Notes: generated from the letters alone by a model not told the origin. Counted from the stretch's first letter, positions 18,601 through 25,847 are shown. The stretch is DNA of 38,497 nucleotides from Helicobacter saguini (GCF_000762875.2 NZ_JRMP02000021.1:1-38497); one strand, 5' to 3'. A program made the numbers and translations.

Positions 18601-20131
18601 TACTAGCCTTGATTTTGCAAGTGATTCAACGCAGGAATTGCTAATCGATGATGATGTAACGCAAAAAGAAACACCAGCAAATATCTTAGATAAAGATGAA
18701 TTGAACTCGGTTAGTGACTTGCTAAAAGAAGTAAATGAAATGCCCACCGAAGCGCAATTACCAGAGCCTGAAACCACGCAAGATTCTAAAGAAACGCAAG
18801 AAAATATAGAATCTAAAGAGCCAAAAGATTCTATAGAATCAAGCCAAAATTTAGAATCTAATAACGAAGATTCTAAAGAAAACATAGAATCTAAACCGCC
18901 GCTAAGCCCTGAACTAGCGGCTTTAAAAGATGTGAAACATATTTTCCCAAGCAATATCGAGGATATAGGCGATTTAAATGAATCGCAAGTCGCCACCGCT
19001 TTAGGCGAGGGAAATGATAGCTTTGCAAAGCTAGAAAAAGCCCTTAGTGAAAACGATGAAAAAGCCCTAAATGACGCAAAAAAAGAAGATTCTAAAGAAG
19101 CAAGTCATGTTGAGCCACAAGGCGAAACATCTACGCAAGATTCTAAAGAAACGCAAGAAATTACAGAATCTAAAACCCCGCAAGATTCTAAAAACGAGCC
19201 GCTAGATGATATTCACACCGAGCTAGAAAATATGGAAGACAGCCTAGAGCAAAAGGAAAATATGGAATCTATGGCAGATTTAGGCGATGATTTAAATGCG
19301 ATTTTTGATTTAGAATCCACGCCAGATTCAAACGAAAAAATGCAAGATTTAGAATCTAGTTTGCAAGATTCTACAAAAGATTTAAATGAGCCGCAAAGTC
19401 ATATTGAGCCGCAAAGCGAAACCACGCAAGATTCTAAAGATTCTATAGATTCTAATAAAACGCAAGAAATTACAGAATCTAATAAAGAAGATTCTATAGA
19501 ATCTACACAAAATGACAAAGAGTTAAACCTTGAAAACGACTTAGACTTTAGCCTAGATTCTACCGAGCAAAACTTAGAATCTAATAGCAAAGATTTAAAA
19601 GATTCAAATGATAACTTATTAGATTTCCTAAATGATTCTACCCTAGCCTTGCAAGATGATAAAGAATTAAATTTAGAAAATGATTTAGATTTTAATTTAG
19701 ATTCAGCATTAGAATCTAAAGAAGCAACGACAGATTCTAGCTTTAATTTCCTAAATGATTCAACCTTTGATTTAGAATCTAGCGACTTTGACTTGCCACA
19801 AGATGCCCCACAAAAGAATGATTTAGACTTTAACTTTGATGATTTGGATGAAAGAGCGGCAAAAAATTTAGAATCTAGTATGAAAAAATCAATTGCAAAT
19901 GATTCAATTTTTGATATAGGAAATACGCAAGATTCCCTTGATTTTAATTTTGACTCGCCATCGCCAGAACCTTCAAATATTGAAATAAATCAAAATAAAG
20001 AGTTAGAAAATCTAAAATCTATGGACGCAAAAAGTTTCATTAATTTTATCAAAGACACGCCAAGCGACAAACTAGATAAAATCCTAAACAACGCCGATAT
20101 AAGCCTTAACATCCACTTTGGCAAAAAATAA
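15638..20131 (+). CDS. Giant acidic Asp/Ser/Glu repeat protein with receiver-like N-terminus
   Basis: A 1497-aa, strongly acidic protein. Residues 1 to about 108 look like a degenerate response-regulator receiver fold (KVLLLNQNPVIKKLVTIASG...ACIIVDDENV...KPFLPTDILEIL). The rest is Asp/Ser/Glu/Asn-rich and is largely encoded by the 9-bp repeat, with recurring modules such as NESLDDAFADLSAALENAFG, SLDFLNDS and LESLGLDS. The C-terminus (LKSMDAKSFINFIKDTPSDKLDKIL) looks folded and conserved. Next to nucT, it matches by position and composition the H. pylori HP0322 'poly E-rich protein'; the function is unknown. No signal peptide or membrane helix is visible, so it is probably cytoplasmic. A near-exact internal duplication with a 252-bp period lies at 17312-17760. 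Confidence 0.8.
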   Translation: MQKLKVLLLNQNPVIKKLVTIASGKLNLDVENVARIPADFKPKDYACIIVDDENVGKNLEKLTTLQDKIKVCLLFGRKTQVKHHEFNIAIQKPFLPTDILEILNQCIPSEEELAKRAEKEGKNIESADKTKEIDMDLKSAEVNMPDILGKDAKPDIHINKEALESEAKETKDLDDFDFDPDSLDLGALEKASSGSVEDKSHEDSGNMVLTTKDTESKAAAKDSTKDSGGGLDDIGDFDNLDFSGIDGVSSEDSKDSSKETSKGAFDKDLSDLKGDSAKNTESKSDNPLDLSNFDLDSMIDASALKSASTGLKKEELEKEAKEAAQNHNDDDLFLDDEDDELAKLRPKPKDFLKAKEEEEKAKADSNAIDTETTKDSKADVGESKKDSTESKSPLDELDSLGDFDNLDLSGIDGISSETDSKDSKDVAKDSKEDSKEQKKTIAKDSTESKGDATTSKSPTKATDGIDLDSMDLSDLGLDSKNDLDNLDLSDLNADLSGDLSKDVATDFLETKTDSKENAEIAPDESSLNADIASDLDLANDLENLDSKISQDSKNIPQERITNESLDDAFADLSAALENAFGNLDENNETHNMDFHDFLAQSDSANSPATDSAISETTQDSIESKSGFLENIEIPSEDSTPQSRITNESLDDAFADLSAALENAFGNLDENNETHNMDFHDFIAQSDSANSPATDSAISETTQDSIESKENIESNAQDSTLSQIESNETDSSLDFLNDSTTNIESNLDFLNDSKADLSLENEPLANALDSDSTLESNMDLESLGLDSNDSTNDIKEDSTFNIENIESNATDSSLDFLNDSSLDLSLENEPLENALDSDSNDIESNMDLESLGLDSNVSQIKEDSTFNTSLDFLNDSNLESPQDSTNKDSKTKHLDDAFDDLTSALDNAFGDDSNLAFLDSTADSIQDSSSDFSSDSTTQNIESSDDLQSLGLDSTNEIKEDSTLSAFSDSTADFFKDTQEPQVIESKKDTSLDFASDSTQELLIDDDVTQKETPANILDKDELNSVSDLLKEVNEMPTEAQLPEPETTQDSKETQENIESKEPKDSIESSQNLESNNEDSKENIESKPPLSPELAALKDVKHIFPSNIEDIGDLNESQVATALGEGNDSFAKLEKALSENDEKALNDAKKEDSKEASHVEPQGETSTQDSKETQEITESKTPQDSKNEPLDDIHTELENMEDSLEQKENMESMADLGDDLNAIFDLESTPDSNEKMQDLESSLQDSTKDLNEPQSHIEPQSETTQDSKDSIDSNKTQEITESNKEDSIESTQNDKELNLENDLDFSLDSTEQNLESNSKDLKDSNDNLLDFLNDSTLALQDDKELNLENDLDFNLDSALESKEATTDSSFNFLNDSTFDLESSDFDLPQDAPQKNDLDFNFDDLDERAAKNLESSMKKSIANDSIFDIGNTQDSLDFNFDSPSPEPSNIEINQNKELENLKSMDAKSFINFIKDTPSDKLDKILNNADISLNIHFGKK
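17312..17760 (+). repeat. 252-bp tandem duplication inside the acidic protein gene
   Basis: About 197 bases starting at 17312 recur almost unchanged from 17564 (offset 252, a multiple of three). Each copy encodes RITNESLDDAFADLSAALEN and the following AFGNLDENNETHNMDFHDF, then a TDSAISETTQDSIES tail. A degenerate third module (HLDDAFDDLTSALDNAFG) lies near 18310-18370. The in-frame period means copy-number change would alter length without breaking the frame. Confidence 0.85.
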
Positions 20132-20140
20132 AATTCATAT

Positions 20141-21706
20141 CTAACTTGCTGGAGTGGTGAAAAGTTGCGGGTTTTGCTTAAAGTCGCTAATTGCCTCGTC
20201 ATAGACTTGCAGGATAGAATCTATGCTTTTTTGCAAGTCGTATTTGGTCGCACTCTTAGCGTAAAGCGGACGCATTTGCTCCAAAAGCGTGGGATTTTCT
20301 ATCCAAAAGTCGATTTTATCTGCCAAATCCTGCACATCATTCACCTTAAAAAGACTGCGATTATCAAGGGCAAATTGCCGTGTGGCACTAACTTTTGAGT
20401 TTGCAATCAAGGGAGTGACCCCACAAGCCACCGCCTCAAGGCATGAAATAGCCTCGCTCTCAACCTCCGCTGGATGCACATAAAGTTGCATTTTTCCTAA
20501 CTTTTCTAGCAAAATGTTATTGTCAAGGAAGCCAAAATCAGCCTTATTTTGCAAATTTCTTTCGCACATTGTTTTTAGACTAGATTCTAAAGGACCACTT
20601 CCGTGCAAATGCAGCTTTATACGACTTGCGTATTTGCTTTTAGAAATGGCTTTTATTAGAATCTTGTGACGTTTTTCCTTGCTAAATCGCCCAACTGAAA
20701 TGATATTAAAAAACTCTTTATTTTCTAAGTTTTTAGATAAATTATTAGGATTTATGAAATTTTGTTTTGGAGTGTCAATTCGAGTATCGTGTGTAAGATT
20801 CGCGGGTTGCGTAGATTTGAGCAAGGAGATAGAACTAAAAGGTTCATCGACGAAGCGAGAATCAAGCTCCCGCGAAGATTGCGCACGAGACGAAGAATTG
20901 AATCCATTGCTGATAACATATTTTTTCCCCCCATACTTTGCCCTCTCAATCTCCTCTTTCATAAGAAGACTAGGGCAGTGAATGTGGTGACAATAGCGAT
21001 AAATCGCGCGATTAAAACGCGAAAAAAGATAGCGATTAAACCACGCAAAATTCATTCCCATATTATAGCTAATATGCTCTGGCTGCAGGTGAAACGCCGC
21101 AATATAGGGAATCTTCATCTCACGACAAAGTTTCACACCAGCGATTTCAAGGGCAAAAGGCAGGTAAAAATGCGCAATATCGCAACCACTCAACGCAGAT
21201 TTTAGAATCTTTTTGTCCGGATAGCCAAAAATCATGTGCTGCCTACGGCTCACCTCGCTTACAAGCGGTATATAACGCTCTTTTACATAGTAGATTTTTT
21301 CCCCACATTCACCGATGATAAAATCGCTCTTAGATTCTATATTTTCTAACTTTTTAGTATTTTTTATACTAGATTCTATAACTTTATCGGTAATATTAAG
21401 CGAATGCGAAAGTATATTTTCTTTAGAATCTAGTTGTATATTTTCTAACTTTTTATCCATATTATTAGAAATTATAGAATCTTTAGAATCTAGATTCTGT
21501 GAAAATTTAGAATCTTCTAATATCTTATTAGAATCTAGATTCACTAAATTAGAATCTTTAGAAATATCTCCATACTTTCGCGGAAAAGTCGCCACCACAC
21601 GCACTTCATGCCCCCTTTTCACTAGCTCCCTTGCAAAGCGAAACGCAGACATAGACGTCCCATTACTCCTGTCATTATAACTATCCACCACTATAGCTAT
21701 TATCAT
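20141..21706 (-). CDS. cgt: Cholesterol alpha-glucosyltransferase with two large inserts
   Basis: A 521-aa GT4 enzyme closely resembling H. pylori HP0421/CapJ, which transfers glucose from UDP-glucose to host cholesterol. Shared blocks include VVDSYNDRSNGTSMSAFRF, ERYIPLVSEVSRRQH, FHLQPEHISYNMG, HHIHCPS, YGGKKYVISNGF, and the donor-site region VESEAISCLEAVACGV followed by SATRQFALDNRSLF. The H. pylori enzyme is about 389 aa. The excess is two inserts: about 48-127 (9-bp-repeat-derived, Ser/Asp/Lys/Asn-rich) and about 270-330 (inverted-repeat element 20775-20902 plus flank), the latter directly after ISNGF between the two Rossmann domains. Its stop is 9 bases from the convergent end of the acidic protein gene. 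Function is inferred from family resemblance. Confidence 0.87.
   Translation of the reverse strand: MIIAIVVDSYNDRSNGTSMSAFRFARELVKRGHEVRVVATFPRKYGDISKDSNLVNLDSNKILEDSKFSQNLDSKDSIISNNMDKKLENIQLDSKENILSHSLNITDKVIESSIKNTKKLENIESKSDFIIGECGEKIYYVKERYIPLVSEVSRRQHMIFGYPDKKILKSALSGCDIAHFYLPFALEIAGVKLCREMKIPYIAAFHLQPEHISYNMGMNFAWFNRYLFSRFNRAIYRYCHHIHCPSLLMKEEIERAKYGGKKYVISNGFNSSSRAQSSRELDSRFVDEPFSSISLLKSTQPANLTHDTRIDTPKQNFINPNNLSKNLENKEFFNIISVGRFSKEKRHKILIKAISKSKYASRIKLHLHGSGPLESSLKTMCERNLQNKADFGFLDNNILLEKLGKMQLYVHPAEVESEAISCLEAVACGVTPLIANSKVSATRQFALDNRSLFKVNDVQDLADKIDFWIENPTLLEQMRPLYAKSATKYDLQKSIDSILQVYDEAISDFKQNPQLFTTPAS
20775..20902. mobile_element. MITE-like element with imperfect terminal inverted repeats, inside cgt
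   Basis: The left end 20775-20806 (TCAATTCGAG...TTCGCGGG) and right end 20869-20902 (CCCGCGAAGATTGCG...TTGAA) are imperfect inverted copies of each other, about 32 bases long, flanking about 62 bases. The composition (CG-rich ends, Arg/Ser/Asp/Thr codons) differs from the surrounding gene. It is read in frame as part of the second cgt insert (SSRAQSSRELDSRFVDEPF...). No transposase is present, so mobility is inferred from structure alone. Confidence 0.6.
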
Positions 21707-21781
21707 TTTTACCCTTTTTCAAAAGCCAAAATTCTACTCAAAAAATGTAAATTTTGCGTTTTTATTTTTTAACACATTATT

Positions 21782-22291
21782 TTATTTTATAATTTCATTC
21801 AAATTATTAATGACCTTAGCATTAAGATTATTAGAATCTATATTCTTAAAATCTCGATTAATTAAGAAAAGTTCACCCACACCGGCATTTTGCCCTGCCT
21901 TTATATCGCTAATATTATCGCCTACTAAAAGGCATTCGCTAAGATTTAAATTAAAATCACTTTGTGCTTGAAATATCATACCGGGCGCTGGTTTTCTTTT
22001 TTTTTCATCATTTAAAAAAGGGCAAAAATAGATTCTATCAAGGCGAAATTTAAGCTTTTTAAAGATAGAATCTTGCATAAATTTGCTAAGCTTTAAAAAG
22101 TCCTCTACATCGTAGTATCCGCGCTCAATCCCAGATTGATTTGTCACCACGATTAGCTTGTAATTTTTAGTCTTAAAAGCTGCCGCGCACGCAAAAAAAT
22201 CCTCAAAAAAAATAAAATCTTGCACCTTATGCACATAGCCAAAATCCTTATTTATCACGCCATCTCTATCAAAAAATATCGCCTTTTGCAT
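21782..22291 (-). CDS. gmhB: HAD phosphatase, GmhB-like heptose bisphosphate phosphatase
   Basis: A 169-aa HAD-superfamily hydrolase. Motif I is FFDRDGVIN (Asp8 nucleophile, Asp10), motif II is VTNQSG, and motif III-IV is KPAPGM...GDNISDIKAG. This layout and length fit GmhB, which removes the 7-phosphate of heptose 1,7-bisphosphate in ADP-heptose synthesis for LPS core. GmhB usually has a zinc-binding Cys/His loop before the RKP motif; here that stretch reads FCPFLNDEKKRKP with a single Cys, so the zinc site looks lost or the substrate may differ (histidinol-phosphatase-like HADs are related). It starts 5 bases after the adaptor gene stop, so the two are co-transcribed. Confidence 0.75.
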   Translation of the reverse strand: MQKAIFFDRDGVINKDFGYVHKVQDFIFFEDFFACAAAFKTKNYKLIVVTNQSGIERGYYDVEDFLKLSKFMQDSIFKKLKFRLDRIYFCPFLNDEKKRKPAPGMIFQAQSDFNLNLSECLLVGDNISDIKAGQNAGVGELFLINRDFKNIDSNNLNAKVINNLNEIIK

Positions 22292-22296
22292 AGAAT

Positions 22297-23037
22297 CTAC
22301 CTAGCGTTGATATACCCATCGCCAAAGAGTCCTGGCTGGAAAGAATCAGGGGCAATTGCCTCAGCACTAACCTTCCTAGTATTCACATCGACTGCTGGAT
22401 AAATCTTATAGATTTTTGCCTCGTATTCCTTGCCCTTGCCATCAATCTTATACTTGTAAGTATCGCCGACTTTCACCACCGGCAGATATTTTGAGTCAAA
22501 TTGAATGATTAGCTTTTTTTCATTGCTAATAAGGCGAAAAAGTTTCGTCTGGTTCGCGCCCACGCCATCGCCTAGCTCGATATTTTTACTCGCAATAGTG
22601 CCATCAAAAGGCGCACTCAAAGTCGTTCGCCGCAGCATTTCGCTTTGATATTTTAGGTTATATTGCAGGTTGCTATAAGTGGACTCAAGGTTTTTAAACT
22701 GCGAAAAGTTCTGCTCTAGCGAGTTTTTATCAATCGCATTTCCGCTTCGTTTGTATCGCTCGTATTGATTTTTGGCGAAATTATACTGCGCCTTTGCGCC
22801 CTCTAGCTGGGCTCGCGTCATATTCACATTTTGGATTCTATCCTCATTTTGCAGGCTCAAAAGCGCGTCATCTTTTTTCACCACCGAGCCGACATCCACG
22901 AAAATATTTGCCACGATGCCGCTTGTATCCATCATCAAATTCGCATCGCGAACCGCTGCCACATTAAAGATTCCATACACTTGCTCGGCTTTTAATATGC
23001 CAAAAAATGTTATGATAAAAATTACCAAAAACCGCAT
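22297..23037 (-). CDS. Periplasmic adaptor (membrane fusion) protein of an RND-type efflux system
   Basis: A 246-aa protein with a signal peptide (MRFLVIFIITFFGILKAEQ), a split lipoyl/barrel-sandwich region (GIVANIFVDVGSVVKKDDALLSLQNED and the partner LSAPFDGTIASKNIELGDGV), a short helical hairpin between them, and a beta-barrel end. It would bridge an inner-membrane pump to a TolC-like outer-membrane channel. I chose ATG 23037 because GGAGG lies six bases upstream; ATG 23049 would place the ribosome site inside the gene. No pump or channel gene is adjacent, so its partners are elsewhere. The promoter has a repeat-fused TATAAT at 23076-23081. Confidence 0.82.
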   Translation of the reverse strand: MRFLVIFIITFFGILKAEQVYGIFNVAAVRDANLMMDTSGIVANIFVDVGSVVKKDDALLSLQNEDRIQNVNMTRAQLEGAKAQYNFAKNQYERYKRSGNAIDKNSLEQNFSQFKNLESTYSNLQYNLKYQSEMLRRTTLSAPFDGTIASKNIELGDGVGANQTKLFRLISNEKKLIIQFDSKYLPVVKVGDTYKYKIDGKGKEYEAKIYKIYPAVDVNTRKVSAEAIAPDSFQPGLFGDGYINAR

Positions 23038-23075
23038 TTTAACCTCCATTGATTCTATTAAATTTCATAAACGTA

Positions 23076-23088
23076 ATTATAGAATCTA
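23076..23088 (-). promoter_or_regulatory. Repeat-fused -10 box, adaptor protein promoter
   Basis: The minus strand reads TAGATTCTATAAT, ending about 38 bases before ATG 23037. Confidence 0.5.
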
Positions 23089-23189
23089 AAAATGTAGATT
23101 CTAAGATTTTTATGTATTTAGGTTTGAATATTTGATTTTTTGTTACTTTTAGGTGAACATGGATTATCACTTACGTATTATTTGTGCAA

Positions 23190-23219
23190 ATTTATGTCAT
23201 ACTAACTAACGACATAAAT
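23190..23219. promoter_or_regulatory. Perfect 9-bp inverted repeat, possible operator or weak terminator
   Basis: ATTTATGTC and GACATAAAT are separated by 12 bases, in the 199-base gap between slyD (its stop at 23249) and the adaptor gene. The AT-rich stem is too weak for a convincing terminator and looks more like a dyad binding site. The rest of this gap holds two TAGATTCTA-type copies and no gene. Confidence 0.35.
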
Positions 23220-23248
23220 ATAGATTTGTAGTATTAATCTTGCAATAA

Positions 23249-23827
23249 TTAATGTCCGCAGCCGCAGCCGCCCATAGAGCCGTGACCGCCGCCACAGCAG
23301 CCGCCACCGCCGTGTTCGTGTCCGCCGTGAGAATGACCGCTACCGCAACCACAGCCACTACCACAGCCCCCGCCTAGCCCGATAATTAGCTCATCTGGTG
23401 TCGCATCACGCGCACTTAGCACATCGACTTTAAAATCTAGCGTTTTCCCAGCCAAAGGATGATTATAATCAATTATCACGCTATTATCATTTAAATCCGC
23501 GACAATCACTTGCACCACGCCATTTTCACTCTCACCAAAAAGCGTCATTCCCTTTTGTAGCTCGTCAGTTAAATTGCTAAATTGCTCCCTTGGGACTTCT
23601 TGCAAAAGCTCAGGATTTCTCACACCATAGCCTAGCTCTGGGCTTACACTAAATGTGATAGAATCTCCAACATTCGCCTTTAGCACCTCTTGCTCCAAGC
23701 CCTCGATAACCTGCGAACAGCCCGTGATAAACTCCAGCGGCGAACCCTCGCTCCTATCAATCACCTCGCCACTTTGCGCGTCTTTAACCTCGTAATTAAT
23801 GCTTACAACCTTATTATTCTCAATCAT
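23249..23827 (-). CDS. slyD: FKBP-type peptidyl-prolyl isomerase SlyD with metal-binding tail
   Basis: A 192-aa SlyD: an FKBP domain (NYEVKDAQSGEVIDRSEGSPLEF, then SITFSVSPELGYGVR) interrupted by the insert-in-flap chaperone domain, then a Gly/His/Cys-rich tail from about residue 149 (SGCGCGSGHSHGGHEHGG...). In Helicobacter this tail binds nickel and supports hydrogenase and urease maturation. The tail is longer and richer in Cys/Gly than the E. coli one. The ribosome site AAGGAGACAAA precedes ATG 23827, 9 bases after the cpoB stop. It is the last gene of the tolB-pal block, an order also recalled from H. pylori (HP1126-HP1123). Confidence 0.95.
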   Translation of the reverse strand: MIENNKVVSINYEVKDAQSGEVIDRSEGSPLEFITGCSQVIEGLEQEVLKANVGDSITFSVSPELGYGVRNPELLQEVPREQFSNLTDELQKGMTLFGESENGVVQVIVADLNDNSVIIDYNHPLAGKTLDFKVDVLSARDATPDELIIGLGGGCGSGCGCGSGHSHGGHEHGGGGCCGGGHGSMGGCGCGH

Positions 23828-23836
23828 TTTGTCTCC

Positions 23837-24904
23837 TTATTTTAAAATGTCAGCCGCCTTTTTGCCCTGCTCACTTGTGGGGAAAAGGGCGACAAGCGTT
23901 TTCAAAAACTTCTTGTAATTTTCCTCATCGCCTAAATACTTAAACGACCACGCCGTGTGCCAAAGCAAAATGGGCATATAACTTGCCTTGCTATCAAGGC
24001 TCGCACTACTCTTGTAGTAGGGCAGTGCCTCATTATACTCTTTTCGCACGTAGTAAATCTCGCCGACATAGTAGCTAGATTCAGCCACGGCGAACTTTTG
24101 GTCGATTAAGTATTCAAAATACGCCTTTGCGTCATCTAGCTTTTTTTGTCGTAAAAGATTTTTTGCCTCTTTCAAATTCGCGTTATTATCGCTACTAAAA
24201 TTGTATTTTTTTCCGCTACTTACTTGCTGTGCCTTAGAATCTTCTTGGATAGATTCTATAATGGGCTGATTTTGAATGCCTTGAATGCTATTTTGCAAAA
24301 GCAACGCCTGCTCACTTAGCACTTGAATCTGCTTTAAAATCTCTTCATTTGCTTGTAAAAATGTGTTTGATAATTTGTCAATTTTTTGATTTAGCATTTC
24401 GATATTTTTGGTATTTGCTTCAACTTGGGCTTTTAAATTGCGAATTGTTTCAACTTGTGTTTTTTGACTTGCTTGGTAGCTATCGACTATTTGTTGTAAA
24501 TTTTCAATTTTTTCAACTTGATTTTTAAGCGTGATAGAATCTTGCCTACTTGTCGCGCTCATCCCCTCATAAACGGTTTTAATGCCATCGACTGATTGCT
24601 CTAAATTTGCAATTTTATTTTGAAAATCACTGATGATACTTCGCGTGAAATCGGCGATTTCTTTTAAGTCACGCATATCTTTTTTGGTAGCGCCACTTTG
24701 CAGCTCAAAGGCGGAAGGTTCGGCGTTTAGGGCAGCTAGATTCAGTATTAAAAAAAGGATTAGGATTTTATAGAATCTAGATTCTATGTCATTGCGAGTG
24801 CAAACGAAGCAATCCATAATAAAAGATAGATTGCCACGAAAATTCTTGCGAATTTTCTCGCAATGACGAGTGATTTTAGATTCTATATTTTTTACCATTC
24901 TCAT
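23837..24904 (-). CDS. CpoB/YbgF-like periplasmic TPR protein, start uncertain
   Basis: Cell-division and Tol-Pal coordinator of the CpoB (YbgF) type. After a signal sequence (FYKILILFLILNLAALNAEPS) come a long coiled coil (about 80-215) and C-terminal TPR repeats (ANLKEAKNLLRQKKLDDAKAYF...YVRKEYNEALPYYKSS). The open frame begins at ATG 24904 (355 aa), but about 45 residues before the signal helix are encoded by a double CATTGCG/GGCAAT hairpin element (24787-24868). A start at ATG 24817 (326 aa) gives a normal signal peptide and is preferable biologically. Either the element supplied the start region or it lies in the leader. It sits between the second Pal-like gene and slyD. Confidence 0.8.
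   Translation of the reverse strand: MRMVKNIESKITRHCEKIRKNFRGNLSFIMDCFVCTRNDIESRFYKILILFLILNLAALNAEPSAFELQSGATKKDMRDLKEIADFTRSIISDFQNKIANLEQSVDGIKTVYEGMSATSRQDSITLKNQVEKIENLQQIVDSYQASQKTQVETIRNLKAQVEANTKNIEMLNQKIDKLSNTFLQANEEILKQIQVLSEQALLLQNSIQGIQNQPIIESIQEDSKAQQVSSGKKYNFSSDNNANLKEAKNLLRQKKLDDAKAYFEYLIDQKFAVAESSYYVGEIYYVRKEYNEALPYYKSSASLDSKASYMPILLWHTAWSFKYLGDEENYKKFLKTLVALFPTSEQGKKAADILK
24787..24868. repeat. Pair of opposed CATTGCG/GGCAAT hairpin elements
   Basis: TGTCATTGCGAG (24787-24798) opens one half-element. From 24828 a reverse-oriented full element runs ATTGCCACGAAAATTC, TTGC loop, GAATTTTCTCGCAATGAC. The long stem makes a stable hairpin. The same family occurs at 567-595 and 35063-35103. 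Confidence 0.75.
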
Positions 24905-24923
24905 TTGTCAGCCCTTTAGAATC

Positions 24924-25847
24924 TTAGTTGCTTTTTTCCACGATTTCAGTGCGGCGGTTTTTGGCGTGGCACTCTTTTGTATGCTCTAGGCAAGTGGGAT
25001 TATGCGTGCCATAGGAAATTGTGCTAAACATTGACTTTGGCAAACCATAAATCACAAGCGCGTCACGCACGGACAAGGCGCGTTTATGCCCTAACGCCAT
25101 ATTATACTCATCGCTTCCTACCTCATCGGTGTTGCCTTGCAAGACGACAGATTCTATATTATGCTCTTTGATAAAATCCGCATTTGCGCGGATATATTCC
25201 TGCATATCAGCTCTTATGTTGTATCTATCAAAGTCAAAGTAAATAGGGCTTAGTGAATCTAGCACAAGTTTGCCCTTGCCTTTTCCAGCGTTTGACCCAC
25301 CGCCACTTGAGCCGCCGCTTCCGCCATAGCCGCTTCCGCCTTGTCCGCTACTTCCGCCTCCGCTACCGCCACCATAGCCACTATCGCCATAGCTAGAATC
25401 CCCGCTATTATCTATCGTATTAAAAGGCGAATCGCCATTTACAAAATTATCGCCACCGCCCTTAGTGCCACCGCGACTAGATTCTGTAGTATTGCTATTT
25501 GAGCTACCTTTTCTTTTCCCATCAAGCAATTCAAAATCGCCCGGGCTTCCATAATCAAGCGGCATAAATGCGCCCTCAGGACCATAATTTTTATGCGGTG
25601 TTTGCGTGCTATTAAAATCATTATATGCGGCGAGTTTCACAAATTCTTTAGAATCTATAAACGAGTTAGATTCTATAAAAATATTAGAATCTTGAGAAAA
25701 ATTAGATTCTATAAACGCGTTAGATTCTAAACTAGATTCTATAAAATCCACTTTAGAATCTAAAAAATTTGCATTACTAGATTCTATAGAATCTGCCTTG
25801 CAAAAACTGCATAAAAGAAATAAAATCATAACGCATATTAAACGCAT
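24924..25847 (-). CDS. Second Pal/OmpA-domain protein with repeat and Gly-Ser linker
   Basis: A 307-aa secreted protein. The N-terminal signal (MRLICVMILFLLCSFCKA) lacks a proper lipobox, so it is probably not lipidated like the adjacent Pal. Residues about 18-70 are 9-bp-repeat-derived, about 125-193 are a Gly/Ser-rich flexible linker, and about 200-305 form an OmpA/Pal peptidoglycan-binding domain (IYFDFDRYNIRADM, VVLQGNTDEVGSDEYNMALG, KRALSVRDAL, CHAKNRRTEIV). The domain is very like that of the Pal at 26018, so the pair is a tandem duplication with a divergent N-terminus. The long linker could let it span from another anchor to the cell wall. Confidence 0.88.
   Translation of the reverse strand: MRLICVMILFLLCSFCKADSIESSNANFLDSKVDFIESSLESNAFIESNFSQDSNIFIESNSFIDSKEFVKLAAYNDFNSTQTPHKNYGPEGAFMPLDYGSPGDFELLDGKRKGSSNSNTTESSRGGTKGGGDNFVNGDSPFNTIDNSGDSSYGDSGYGGGSGGGSSGQGGSGYGGSGGSSGGGSNAGKGKGKLVLDSLSPIYFDFDRYNIRADMQEYIRANADFIKEHNIESVVLQGNTDEVGSDEYNMALGHKRALSVRDALVIYGLPKSMFSTISYGTHNPTCLEHTKECHAKNRRTEIVEKSN

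Noticed and set aside
17419-18996. 525-aa open frame on the minus strand opposite the acidic repeat gene (also 15949-16371 and 16615-17382)
   Set aside because: It is an antisense shadow: the motif's complement also codes Asp/Glu-Ser in one phase, which keeps antisense frames open. No ribosome site or family resemblance, and the sense frame has a promoter and conserved ends.
15638-20131. Possible CRISPR array or satellite, because of dense short repeats
   Set aside because: Copies are too short, irregularly spaced and in both orientations, and they lie in a continuous coding frame; no cas genes are nearby.
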